A stretch of 64,000 bases of DNA from Chitinophaga barathri (GTDB taxonomy: Bacteria; Bacteroidota; Bacteroidia; Chitinophagales; Chitinophagaceae), in assembly GCF_003807585.1 (NCBI RefSeq), contig NZ_RMBX01000002.1:372001-436000 (forward strand), written 5' to 3'. Positions 8,193 to 15,948 of this stretch are shown here, in pieces. The notes under the pieces were generated by a model. It did no database searches. It was not told the origin of the DNA and worked only from the letters and a program-made list of their open reading frames with translations. How positions within the stretch are numbered: position 1 is the stretch's first letter; each line of letters starts with the position of its first letter. A program made the position numbers and the translations under genes.

Positions 8193-8227
8193 AAAAAGAG
8201 GTACCACACCGGTACCTCTTTTTTTAT
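8193..8227 (+). terminator. tRNA-Val terminator
   Basis: GAGGTACC (8198-8205) pairs with GGTACCTC (8211-8218) around ACACC. An A-run stands before it and a T-run (8219-8225) after it, giving a strong intrinsic terminator directly behind the tRNA. Confidence 0.9.
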
Positions 8228-8340
8228 TTTATTTGGTCCCAGCCGTTAGTTAAAACTATGCACTTTAGCGAAAGAGCTTTAGTCATGCGGGAAAATCTGA
8301 CACAGAATTGGCCTTGTTAGGAGCGTCGTTGTGAAAAGGT

Positions 8341-8478
8341 CGTCATTGCGAGGAGCAGCGGGGGATTTGTGCTGGAGCCGCGACGAAGCAATCTCCATGC
8401 CTTGGCGTACATCCATCCGATGCAGGAGATGGCTTCGTCGCCCCACCCACTTTAGCGCTGCTGCTCCTCGCAATGACG
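8341..8478. repeat. Dispersed palindromic intergenic repeat (MITE/REP-like)
   Basis: The outer arm CGTCATTGCGAGGAGCAGCG (8341-8360) is mirrored by TGCTCCTCGCAATGACG (8462-8478). Inner arms GCGACGAAGCAATCTCC (8380-8396) and GGAGATGGCTTCGTCGC (8425-8441) form a second stem. The sequence is of the CGTCATTGCGAGGA...GCAATGACG type known as a dispersed element in many bacterial genomes. The rest of the 8228-8574 gap between the tRNA terminator and the antiporter gene shows no coding frame. Confidence 0.8.
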
Positions 8479-8574
8479 GGCTTTGCACCAGCTTTAGGCA
8501 CTCATGTTGAGGATCAGCACGGCATTTACAGCACGGCTCGTGTGTATAAGCAACTGCTTTTATGACCTTGTTGA

Positions 8575-10740
8575 TTATTCTTCCGCTTCTTCTTTCCCCT
8601 GCCCTTTGAATATCTTTTTCACCGCTTTCGTGATCTTGTTGATATTCCGCAGTTGTTCCTGGATAGGCATCAATGTGATGTCGCCTTCCTGGATGCCGGG
8701 TTCGCTGTTCTCAGCGGTGCGCTGCTCCGGATATACGAGAATGACGTTGTTGTCTTTAAAATGCCGTTGCAGCCGCTGCGGTACGCCGTCAAGGTAAGGC
8801 TGGTAAGAGAGCGTGCCTTTACGGGCGGACACTGCCACCACCAGGTCATCCCGCGAAATATCGCGGGCCAGTACCAGGAAGTCTTCAGGGTTTTCCAGCA
8901 GCTTGAATGTCAGCTCCACGCTGGATTTTGTTTCGGCGACGAATTTCTGCACGCCCAGCTGCGTCTGTTTGCCGCTGTACAATACCATTCTTGCGCCGGC
9001 CTGTTTGGCCAGCAGGATCACCTTTTGCATATAATGCGCAAAACCCATTTCGTATTCCGCGTTGCGCGGCATGATGAGCACCAGTTTTTTGGTGGTGCTG
9101 AGCGGATGCTGGAAATGGCAGACGTAGATCGTTTCCCATACGCTCTGCAACACGTTGTCCGTTGTACTGCCGAAGAACGAACCGATGAGGCGGTCTGTAG
9201 CGCTGGTTTTGTCGCTCCAGCCAAGGATCACATCGGAGATGAGCAATTCTTTTACGGCGCGGGAAATGCCGTCTGTTACGTTCAGGTCCACGCGGGTCAC
9301 TACCTGCACATTACTTTCCGATGCGGCGGCGTGTATCACTACTTTTTCCATCATCCTGTTTGCGGCGTAGATCTTTTCGCGGGCTTCCTCATCGTCCTGC
9401 ACCACCACCATGGGGTATACCGGAGCGCGGTTGCCGGGGTCTTTTACCATCAGCGCAAAGTCTATCAGCGGCTCCATCTTCTCGGGATGCGCTACAGGGA
9501 TGAGGAAATGTTCGGGCCCTCCGGACATTTCCGGTTTTTTGTCTGCTTCCTGGATGGCCAGTTTACGGCCCGCGCTTTCCGTCACGAACGAACCTACCAT
9601 ACAGGTGATCAGTATCAGTACCACCGTGCCGTTCAGTACGTGTTCATCGATGATGCCCATTTTAAAACCTATCAGTATCACCGCAATGGTTGCCGCGGCA
9701 TGAGAGCTGCTGAGGCCGAATATCACGTTCCGCTGCGTAGCGGTGTAACCGAATGAAAGCTGTGTAAAAAAGGCCGCCAGCCATTTGCTCGCCAGCGCCA
9801 TCGCGGTAAGGGAGCCTGCAATGATGAGCGCCTCCGGGCCTTTCAGCAACACTTTCAGATCCACGATCATACCCACGGAAATGAGGAAAAACGGGATAAA
9901 GATGGCATTCCCCACAAACTCCACCCTGCTCATGAGCGGTGAGGTATGCGGGATGAGCTGGTTCAATGCCAGCCCCGCCAGGAAAGCGCCGATAATGCCT
10001 TCCACCCCGGCCAGTTCGGCCAGGAAAGCCGCCAGGAATACCAGCGCCAGCACAAATATGAAATGTGTCGTTTTATCGTCTTTGATCTTTTTGAAAAACC
10101 ACCGGCCTATCAGCGGGAAGAGCCACAGTACGATCACTGCGAATATGGCGAGGGAAATGCCCAGCTTCAGCCAGAACGCGGTGTTGAGATTACCCGCTTC
10201 CGCGCCGGTGATCACCGCGAGAATGAGCAGCACCGCTGTATCCGTGATAATGGTGCCGCCAACGGCCACCGTCACCGCTTCCATCTTCGTAATGCCCAGC
10301 CTGCTGGCCAGCGGGTAAGCCACCAGCGTGTGCGTGGCGAACATGCTGGAGATCAGCAGCGACGCCATCAGGTTAAAATGCAGCACATACATACAAAGTA
10401 TGTACCCGAGAATAAGCGGGATAAAAAATGTAAAGGCGCCAAACACCAGGCTGCGGTGGCGGTTCTTGCGGAATTCCGTCATATCCAGCTCAAGGCCGGC
10501 CAGGAACATAATATACAAGAGCCCCGCATTCCCGAAAAGGTTGATGCTGCCCTTTTCTATGATCTTGAAACCATGATCGCCAATGGCCATACCCGCCAAT
10601 ATCAGGCCGATAATACTCGGGATACGGAACTTACGCAGCACGATCGGCGCCAGGAGAATAATAAATAATACCAGCGAAAAAATAGGAACCGGGTCCTTCA
10701 GGGGTAAACTGAAGTGTGTAAATAAATCCAAACCTTTCAT
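8575..10740 (-). CDS. Kef-type cation:proton antiporter (CPA2) with C-terminal Usp-like region
   Basis: The protein has 721 residues. About 1-390 form 12-13 membrane helices of the Na+/H+ exchanger fold: RIPSIIGLILAGMAIGDHG at the N-terminus, then LAGLELDM and EGIIGAFLAGLALN. Residues ~410-700 form a soluble region like the UspA-type tails of Bacteroidota antiporters (FLIPVAHPEKMEPLIDFAL, later DLVVAVSARKG). This tail is not an RCK/TrkA-N domain, so it is not KefB/C proper. The role is probably monovalent cation/H+ exchange at the inner membrane. It is a lone leftward gene. Confidence 0.88.
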   Translation of the reverse strand: MKGLDLFTHFSLPLKDPVPIFSLVLFIILLAPIVLRKFRIPSIIGLILAGMAIGDHGFKIIEKGSINLFGNAGLLYIMFLAGLELDMTEFRKNRHRSLVFGAFTFFIPLILGYILCMYVLHFNLMASLLISSMFATHTLVAYPLASRLGITKMEAVTVAVGGTIITDTAVLLILAVITGAEAGNLNTAFWLKLGISLAIFAVIVLWLFPLIGRWFFKKIKDDKTTHFIFVLALVFLAAFLAELAGVEGIIGAFLAGLALNQLIPHTSPLMSRVEFVGNAIFIPFFLISVGMIVDLKVLLKGPEALIIAGSLTAMALASKWLAAFFTQLSFGYTATQRNVIFGLSSSHAAATIAVILIGFKMGIIDEHVLNGTVVLILITCMVGSFVTESAGRKLAIQEADKKPEMSGGPEHFLIPVAHPEKMEPLIDFALMVKDPGNRAPVYPMVVVQDDEEAREKIYAANRMMEKVVIHAAASESNVQVVTRVDLNVTDGISRAVKELLISDVILGWSDKTSATDRLIGSFFGSTTDNVLQSVWETIYVCHFQHPLSTTKKLVLIMPRNAEYEMGFAHYMQKVILLAKQAGARMVLYSGKQTQLGVQKFVAETKSSVELTFKLLENPEDFLVLARDISRDDLVVAVSARKGTLSYQPYLDGVPQRLQRHFKDNNVILVYPEQRTAENSEPGIQEGDITLMPIQEQLRNINKITKAVKKIFKGQGKEEAEE

Positions 10741-10835
10741 CTACTTATATTTATCTTTTGTCACATGAACCGCCTGGTTCAATGCCGTTAATTTACAACC
10801 ATTCCAGCAAAACCGGGGGCATCCGTAAAAAAATG

Positions 10836-10843
10836 TAACTTTG
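10836..10843 (+). promoter_or_regulatory. -7 box of clpS-aat
   Basis: TAACTTTG is an exact TAnnTTTG match 19 bases before the clpS ATG. No TTG lies at the -33 spacing. Confidence 0.5.
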
Positions 10844-10862
10844 CGGAAATATCAGGGTAATC

Positions 10863-11168
10863 ATGAGTCATACGGGAACAGGCGTGTCCGTTCAGGAAAA
10901 GGAAGAAATGCTGGTGGAAACAGCAGAACAATTCCCTTTTTCGATAATAGTCTGGAATGATGATTTTAATACGTTCGAATGGGTGATCCAGTCGCTTATT
11001 GAAGTATGCGACCATACGCCGGAGCAGGCGGAACAATGCGCCCTCATCATTCATCACAACGGTAAATACGCCGTAAAAAAAGGCCCGTTTGAAGACCTGA
11101 AACCTATGTGCGAAGCGCTGCTGGACAGAGGTATCAGCGCCACCCTCGAAGAAACTGTCGCATCATAA
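10863..11168 (+). CDS. clpS: ATP-dependent Clp protease adaptor ClpS
   Basis: The protein has 101 residues. The ClpS core is plain: FPFSIIVWNDDFNTFEWVI (the NDD motif of the N-degron pocket), then HHNGKYAVKKGPFEDL. ClpS binds N-terminal Leu/Phe/Tyr/Trp residues and delivers the substrates to ClpAP/ClpCP. The short N-terminal extension is usual. The stop TAA abuts the ATG of aat with no gap, so the substrate recogniser and the enzyme that adds the primary destabilising residue are encoded as one unit. Confidence 0.93.
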   Translation: MSHTGTGVSVQEKEEMLVETAEQFPFSIIVWNDDFNTFEWVIQSLIEVCDHTPEQAEQCALIIHHNGKYAVKKGPFEDLKPMCEALLDRGISATLEETVAS

Positions 11169-11816
11169 ATGCCCCTCTTTTACCTTTCTGACGACGAACT
11201 GATGTTTCCGCCGCTATCCCTGGCGGAGCCTGACGGCCTGCTGGCCGCGGGTGGCGACCTCAGTATGGAAAGGCTGCTGCTGGCCTATCGCTCCGGTATT
11301 TTTCCCTGGTACAACCGCAAACCTATTCTCTGGTGGGCGCCCGACCCGCGTTTTGTATTGTTCCCTTCTGAACTGAAAGTATCCCACAGCATGAAACAAC
11401 TGCTGAAACAAAGCCGCTTCCGCATCACATACAACCAGGCATTCGCTGACGTAATCGCCAACTGCCGCAACATCGAACGCGAAGGGCAGGACGGCACCTG
11501 GATCACCCGCGACATGATAGACGCTTACACCCGGCTGCACAAGGCAGGGTATGCACTTTCAGTGGAATGCTGGGAAAATGACCAGCTGGTGGGAGGATTA
11601 TATGGCGTGAAGATCGGGCGGTGTTTTTTTGGGGAAAGTATGTTCTCAAAAACCAGCAACGCTTCCAAAGCAGCGTTTATCACATTTGTAAAAGAACATG
11701 GGGGTGAATTGGAGATCATCGACTGCCAGGTGCATACGCATCACCTTGCCTCGCTCGGCGCAAGGTTCATCAGCCGTGTGAGTTTTGTGGATCTTGTGCA
11801 GCGGCATACTGTTTAA
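11169..11816 (+). CDS. aat: Leucyl/phenylalanyl-tRNA--protein transferase
   Basis: The protein has 215 residues. Family hallmarks are visible: FPPLSLAEPDGLLAAGGDLS, then RSGIFPWYN, LWWAPDPRFVLFPSELKVS, GTWITRDMIDAY, and GGLYGVKIGRCFFGESMFS. It transfers Leu or Phe from aminoacyl-tRNA to N-terminal Lys/Arg, creating N-degrons read by ClpS. The ATG follows the clpS stop directly. The length is close to that of E. coli Aat (~234). Confidence 0.95.
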   Translation: MPLFYLSDDELMFPPLSLAEPDGLLAAGGDLSMERLLLAYRSGIFPWYNRKPILWWAPDPRFVLFPSELKVSHSMKQLLKQSRFRITYNQAFADVIANCRNIEREGQDGTWITRDMIDAYTRLHKAGYALSVECWENDQLVGGLYGVKIGRCFFGESMFSKTSNASKAAFITFVKEHGGELEIIDCQVHTHHLASLGARFISRVSFVDLVQRHTV

Positions 11817-11833
11817 CAGCCACTCAGCATTAA

Positions 11834-12223
11834 TTATAAAGTTTCTTCCGCGGGCGGCTCCCACAGCTCAATCTTATTGCCTTCGGGATCCAGTATCCAG
11901 CCGAACTTGCCGTAATCAAACTCCTGCATCTCCCCTACTACCTGCACACCTTCCGCTTTCAGGGTTTCCACCAGTTCCACCAGGTTTTCCACCCGGTAGT
12001 TGATCATAAAAGGTTTTTCGCTGGGCGCAAAATATTCGGTCCCTGTTTTCATAGTGCTCCACTGCGTCAGGCCGGTCTTCTCCGGGTTGTCCTCATGACG
12101 CCATTTAAAAGATGCGCCCCACTGATTTACAGGCAGGCCCAGGTGTTTACCATACCATTCATTCATCTTGCCGGGGTCTTCGCATTGGAAAAACACCCCG
12201 CCGATGCCGGTAACTCTTTTCAT
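11834..12223 (-). CDS. VOC-superfamily (glyoxalase/bleomycin resistance-like) protein
   Basis: The protein has 129 residues and the two-module beta-alpha-beta-beta-beta pattern: GGVFFQCEDPGKMNEWYGKH at the N-terminus and FGWILDPEGNKIELWEPP at the C-terminus. The latter carries the Glu that commonly ligates metal in VOC enzymes. The substrate cannot be told. It is the second gene after the lipoprotein at 12231-13145, 7 bases apart, on the leftward strand. Confidence 0.85.
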   Translation of the reverse strand: MKRVTGIGGVFFQCEDPGKMNEWYGKHLGLPVNQWGASFKWRHEDNPEKTGLTQWSTMKTGTEYFAPSEKPFMINYRVENLVELVETLKAEGVQVVGEMQEFDYGKFGWILDPEGNKIELWEPPAEETL

Positions 12224-12230
12224 CTGTTAA

Positions 12231-13145
12231 TTATTTTTTCTTTCTTACAAATGTGCCTTCGAACATACACTTGATGCCGCGGTAAGCCCCGCATCCCGTT
12301 TCCCGGATGGTCACCCGGCTGCTGCTGAATTTGAAGTCCACGATGCAGGCCGATTGTTTGTCCCTGAACTGGCCGGTGGTAGCGGAAGTAAACCGCCCGA
12401 TGCCGTCCAGCTCGCCGGTGCATTCGCCTTTATCTCTTGAGAAATGTATAAAGAAGAGGAATTCTTTGGTGTTTTCGCCATCGCGGATGGACACGATATT
12501 GTCCCCGGACATATAGTTACCGGAAACCTTGTGTTTGCGCGGCAATGTATCGATCGGGTTGTACAGCCCGCCTACCGGTTCGTTTGAATTGGTCAGGATA
12601 AGGGCCAGGCTACCGTCCGCGGAGGGAACATATACCTCTTCGCGGGTACTTTTGCTGCCCATTTCGGTGGTTACTTTGATATTGAGCTTTTTGTCTATGC
12701 TGAACCCCATCCGTTTGCCGGGAGTATTACGGGCAACGAGATGACGGCCGAGGAACTCACCGGTTTTGCTGTACAACACCATCCACGCGGCATCGCCGGA
12801 TTTGGCGCTGCCTTCCACCACCACGATGTCAAACTTCTCATTGGCGGGCTGAATAACGGTGAGGGGGAAATACTTCGGTTTCTCAGTGGCTGCAAATACT
12901 CCTTTGGCCAGGGTATCGGGCAGGAACTGTTTTACCACTTTGGTTTTCAGGGCTGTGCTGTCCGGCAGCCTGCGGCTCAGGGAATCCGCCTCCCAACGGT
13001 AAGTAAGTTCCGTAACGGGGAAAAGCCTCCGGAAATCGGGGTAAGTCAATGCCTGCTCTTCTTCGGTCGTTCCCTGCTTGGGCTTTGATTTACAAGCCAT
13101 CATAAAAATACCGGTCGCCAGTGCCAGGAATAGGATTCTGCTCAT
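12231..13145 (-). CDS. Putative lipoprotein of unknown function
   Basis: The 304-residue protein has signal MSRILFLALATGIFMMACKS with Cys18 as lipid anchor. The remainder is mostly beta, with blocks such as KFDIVVVEGSAKSGDAAWMV and a Cys-containing C-terminal stretch (GECTGELDGIGRF, later ETGCGAYRGIKCMFEGTF). It looks like a periplasm-facing lipoprotein, and no catalytic motif is recognised. The VOC gene follows 7 bases later. Confidence 0.7.
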   Translation of the reverse strand: MSRILFLALATGIFMMACKSKPKQGTTEEEQALTYPDFRRLFPVTELTYRWEADSLSRRLPDSTALKTKVVKQFLPDTLAKGVFAATEKPKYFPLTVIQPANEKFDIVVVEGSAKSGDAAWMVLYSKTGEFLGRHLVARNTPGKRMGFSIDKKLNIKVTTEMGSKSTREEVYVPSADGSLALILTNSNEPVGGLYNPIDTLPRKHKVSGNYMSGDNIVSIRDGENTKEFLFFIHFSRDKGECTGELDGIGRFTSATTGQFRDKQSACIVDFKFSSSRVTIRETGCGAYRGIKCMFEGTFVRKKK

Positions 13146-13220
13146 ATCTTGCTGTAATTGAGCGAAAAGGTAATTATAATTTGATATATCTCACAGTTAT
13201 TTCACATTCCGGAAAATATT

Positions 13221-13238
13221 ATTTAGATTTGTCTAAAT
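13221..13238 (+). promoter_or_regulatory. DtxR/MntR-type operator overlapping a -7 box
   Basis: ATTTAGA-TTTG-TCTAAAT is a perfect 7-bp inverted repeat with a 4-base spacer. The central TAGATTTG (13224-13231) is also an exact TAnnTTTG -7 box, 22 bases before the regulator's ATG. Metal-loaded repressor bound here would block its own transcription and that of the transporter. Confidence 0.75.
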
Positions 13239-13253
13239 TATATTTTAGGGACT

Positions 13254-13913
13254 ATGAATTTGACGGTAGCGGAAGAGAATTACATCAAGAGCATCTACAA
13301 ACTCCAGGACGGGCAGGCCGTGGTAAGCACCAACGCCATCGCCTATGACCTGGATACCAAGCCGGCGTCCGTGACGGACATGGCTAAAAAACTGAAAGAA
13401 AAGAAACTCATCGACTACGAAAAATACCAGGGCATCAGCCTTACCCCCGAAGGCAAACGCATTGCCATACAGATCGTGCGCAGGCACCGCCTCTGGGAGT
13501 GTTTCCTCGTGGATAAACTTTCTTTCAGCTGGGACGAGGTGCACGAGATCGCCGAAGAACTGGAGCACGTACGCAGCGAGAAACTGATCAACCGCCTCAG
13601 CGAGTTCCTGGGCAACCCCACTACAGACCCCCACGGAGACCCCATCCCCGACGCACAGGGCAAATTCAGTAAAAACAAACAACTGGTATCGCTGGACAAA
13701 GCCACCGCAAGACGGCTGGAAGTAGCCGGCGTATCCGACCAAAGCTCTTCTTTGCTTGAATTCCTCAACGCAAAAGGCATTAAGCTCGGCACACAGATAG
13801 ACGTGATAGAACGGTATGAATTTGATAACTCCGTAGAGATAAAAATACGCAACCAGTCCGCATTCACCATCAGCGAGCAGGTTTCGAAAAACATCATGGT
13901 GAAAATATTGTAA
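13254..13913 (+). CDS. DtxR-family metal-dependent transcriptional regulator (MntR/IdeR-like)
   Basis: The protein has 219 residues. The N-terminal winged helix starts LTVAEENYIKSIYKLQDG, with the recognition helix near TKPASVTDMAKKLKEKKLI. The dimerisation/metal domain has RRHRLWECFLVDKL, EVHEIAEELEHVRS and LGNPTTDPHGDPIP, with the Glu/His ligands typical of the family. A C-terminal FeoA/SH3-like segment (~145-219) is present. It lies 8 bases before the Nramp transporter and behind a palindromic operator, so Mn2+ (or Fe2+)-dependent autoregulation of the pair is the obvious model. Confidence 0.92.
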   Translation: MNLTVAEENYIKSIYKLQDGQAVVSTNAIAYDLDTKPASVTDMAKKLKEKKLIDYEKYQGISLTPEGKRIAIQIVRRHRLWECFLVDKLSFSWDEVHEIAEELEHVRSEKLINRLSEFLGNPTTDPHGDPIPDAQGKFSKNKQLVSLDKATARRLEVAGVSDQSSSLLEFLNAKGIKLGTQIDVIERYEFDNSVEIKIRNQSAFTISEQVSKNIMVKIL

Positions 13914-13921
13914 GCAGAGAA

Positions 13922-15802
13922 ATGAAACTCCAGGACCACTCAGCCTCACTCAGCGAAGTAAACCAAAGCGTAGACACCACGGTTGTACATAAATCCGGCT
14001 GGAGAAAGATATTGGCTTTCTTCGGCCCCGCCTACCTCGTCAGCGTAGGATATATGGACCCGGGCAACTGGGCCACAGACCTCGCGGGCGGCAGCAAATA
14101 CGGCTACACCCTGCTGTGGGTATTGCTGATGAGTAACCTCATGGCGCTCCTCCTGCAAAGCCTCAGCGCAAGGCTGGGCATCGTGCGCGGCCGCGATCTT
14201 GCGCAGGCCAACCGGGAAACGTATCCCGCACCGGTGAACTTTGTGCTGTACATCCTTGCTGAAATTGCCATCGCGGCCACGGACCTCGCGGAAGTGCTGG
14301 GCATGGCCATCGGTATACAACTGCTCACCGGCCTGCCGCTGATGTGGGGCGTGGGCCTTACCGTGCTGGATACATTCCTGCTGCTCCTGCTGCAACGGTA
14401 TGGCATCCGCAAGATGGAAGCATTTATTATTACGCTGGTAGCGATCGTAGGTATTTCATTTTTTGTGGAGCTGGTGCTCGCCAGGCCGCCCATGGGCGAA
14501 GTAGTGACGGGTTTTATCCCTTCCCTCCCGGATGACACCGCCCTGTATATCGCGATCGGTATCATCGGCGCCACGGTGATGCCGCATAATCTTTACCTGC
14601 ATTCCGCGCTGGTGCAGACGCGCAAGATCAAAAAAACAAATGAAGGCATCCGTCATGCTTTGAAGATCAACTTCCTGGATACAACTATTGCTTTGAACCT
14701 CGCGTTTTTTGTGAACGCGGCCATCCTTATTCTCGCCGCGACTGTTTTTTACAAAGCCGGCCACACCGAAATAGCAGACCTCCACGAAGCGCACCGTATG
14801 CTGGAACCTTTGCTGGGCACACGCCTTGCTCCCATCCTTTTTGCTGTGGCGCTGATCGCGGCGGGGCAGAGCTCTACCGTGACCGGTACGCTGGCCGGGC
14901 AGATCGTGATGGAAGGGTATCTCCGCCTGCGCATCAATCCATGGCTTCGCAGGCTGATCACACGGCTGGTGGCTATTATCCCGGCGCTCATCGTAATATG
15001 GGTGTCCGGCGAAGAAAAGATCGGGCAGCTGCTGGTGTTCAGCCAGGTACTGCTGAGCCTTCAGCTGGGCTTTGCCGTGATACCGCTGATACATTTTGTG
15101 AGTGACAAACATACCATGGGCGCCTTCGCCATCAAACCCATCGTGAAGGCCGGCGCATGGCTGATATCCACCGTGCTGGTGTATCTGAACATCAGGATGG
15201 TATGGTCGGAGGCGAGTGAATTTATCAGCGGGAACAATCCCTGGTGGATCGATGGGCTCATCATCCTGGTGGGCCTCGCGTTTATTTCGCTGCTGGTGAT
15301 CACCATCATTTATCCCTGGCTGAGCCGCTACCGCATGGAGCGCTCCGCGCGTATGCACCCCACCAAGGTTACGCTGGGCAGCCTGGAAGCGCCTTCTTAC
15401 AAACGTATCGCCATGGCGCTGGACTTTTCGCAGAACGATGAAAAGATCATTGCGAACGCACTGGCACAAGGCAGACCGGACACTGAATACATCCTCATAC
15501 ATATCGTGGAAAGCGCCTCGGCCCGTTATTTCGGTAAGGAAGCGGATGATTTTGAAACGCGTAAGGACCAGGAGCAGCTGGATACTTATCTCGCCCTGCT
15601 GGCGGGAAGGAATATCAACGCCAAAGGCGTGCTGGGCTACCGTCACCGCGCGAAAGAGATCGTACGGATCGTGAAAGCCCACGATGCGGACCTGCTGGTC
15701 CTTGGCGGCCATGGGCACAAGGGCATCAAAGACTGGATCTACGGGGAAACGGTGAACTATGTAAGGCACTATGTGCATATACCGGTGCTGGTGGTGCAGT
15801 AA
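13922..15802 (+). CDS. mntH: Nramp-family Mn2+/Fe2+ transporter fused to a universal stress protein domain
   Basis: The protein has 626 residues. Residues ~30-440 are the Nramp transporter with 11-12 membrane helices: the metal-site motif DPGN (46-49) in helix 1 and MPHNLYLHS (about 220-228) in helix 6. Residues ~488-626 are a UspA domain starting YKRIAMALDFSQNDEKI and ending with the nucleotide-loop pattern GGHGHKGIKDWIYGETVN. Stand-alone MntH is ~410 residues, so the Usp tail is an added cytosolic domain, perhaps a nucleotide sensor. It is co-transcribed with the DtxR regulator. The last 24 codons are copied in the tandem duplication that follows. Confidence 0.92.
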   Translation: MKLQDHSASLSEVNQSVDTTVVHKSGWRKILAFFGPAYLVSVGYMDPGNWATDLAGGSKYGYTLLWVLLMSNLMALLLQSLSARLGIVRGRDLAQANRETYPAPVNFVLYILAEIAIAATDLAEVLGMAIGIQLLTGLPLMWGVGLTVLDTFLLLLLQRYGIRKMEAFIITLVAIVGISFFVELVLARPPMGEVVTGFIPSLPDDTALYIAIGIIGATVMPHNLYLHSALVQTRKIKKTNEGIRHALKINFLDTTIALNLAFFVNAAILILAATVFYKAGHTEIADLHEAHRMLEPLLGTRLAPILFAVALIAAGQSSTVTGTLAGQIVMEGYLRLRINPWLRRLITRLVAIIPALIVIWVSGEEKIGQLLVFSQVLLSLQLGFAVIPLIHFVSDKHTMGAFAIKPIVKAGAWLISTVLVYLNIRMVWSEASEFISGNNPWWIDGLIILVGLAFISLLVITIIYPWLSRYRMERSARMHPTKVTLGSLEAPSYKRIAMALDFSQNDEKIIANALAQGRPDTEYILIHIVESASARYFGKEADDFETRKDQEQLDTYLALLAGRNINAKGVLGYRHRAKEIVRIVKAHDADLLVLGGHGHKGIKDWIYGETVNYVRHYVHIPVLVVQ

Positions 15803-15934
15803 TTAAGCAGGATTATCCTGTGCGGCAGTTTTGACTGGATCTACGGGGAAACGGTGAACTATGTAAGGCACTATGTGCATATACCGGTGCTGGTGGTGCA
15901 GTAATTAAGCAGGATTATCCTGTGCGGCAGTTTT
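15731..15934 (+). repeat. Perfect 102-bp tandem duplication at the 3' end of mntH
   Basis: Bases 15731-15832 and 15833-15934 are identical. Each copy begins GACTGGATCTACGGGGAAAC and ends GTGCGGCAGTTTT. Copy 1 holds the last 24 codons of mntH plus stop; copy 2 repeats them without a start. The second copy's end runs into the promoter of the amidohydrolase gene. Confidence 0.95.
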
Positions 15935-15948
15935 CATATATTTGGTAC

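Noticed and set aside
8279..8488. Short frame within the palindromic repeat
   Set aside because: It is made of the repeat arms and has no ribosome-binding site. Such peptides are a common artefact of this repeat family.
8575..10740. Calling the antiporter KefB/KefC
   Set aside because: The C-terminal part lacks a visible Rossmann RCK motif. It is Usp-like, so only the superfamily is claimed.
14456..15778. Long open frame (440 codons) antisense to the Nramp gene
   Set aside because: It mirrors the codon bias of a GC-rich gene, has low-complexity His/Gln-rich composition and no recognisable family. The sense strand is clearly Nramp-Usp.
15922..15948. Upstream GTG start for the amidohydrolase
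   Set aside because: It lies in the duplicated mntH tail and upstream of the -7 box. The ATG at 15949 gives a standard signal peptide.
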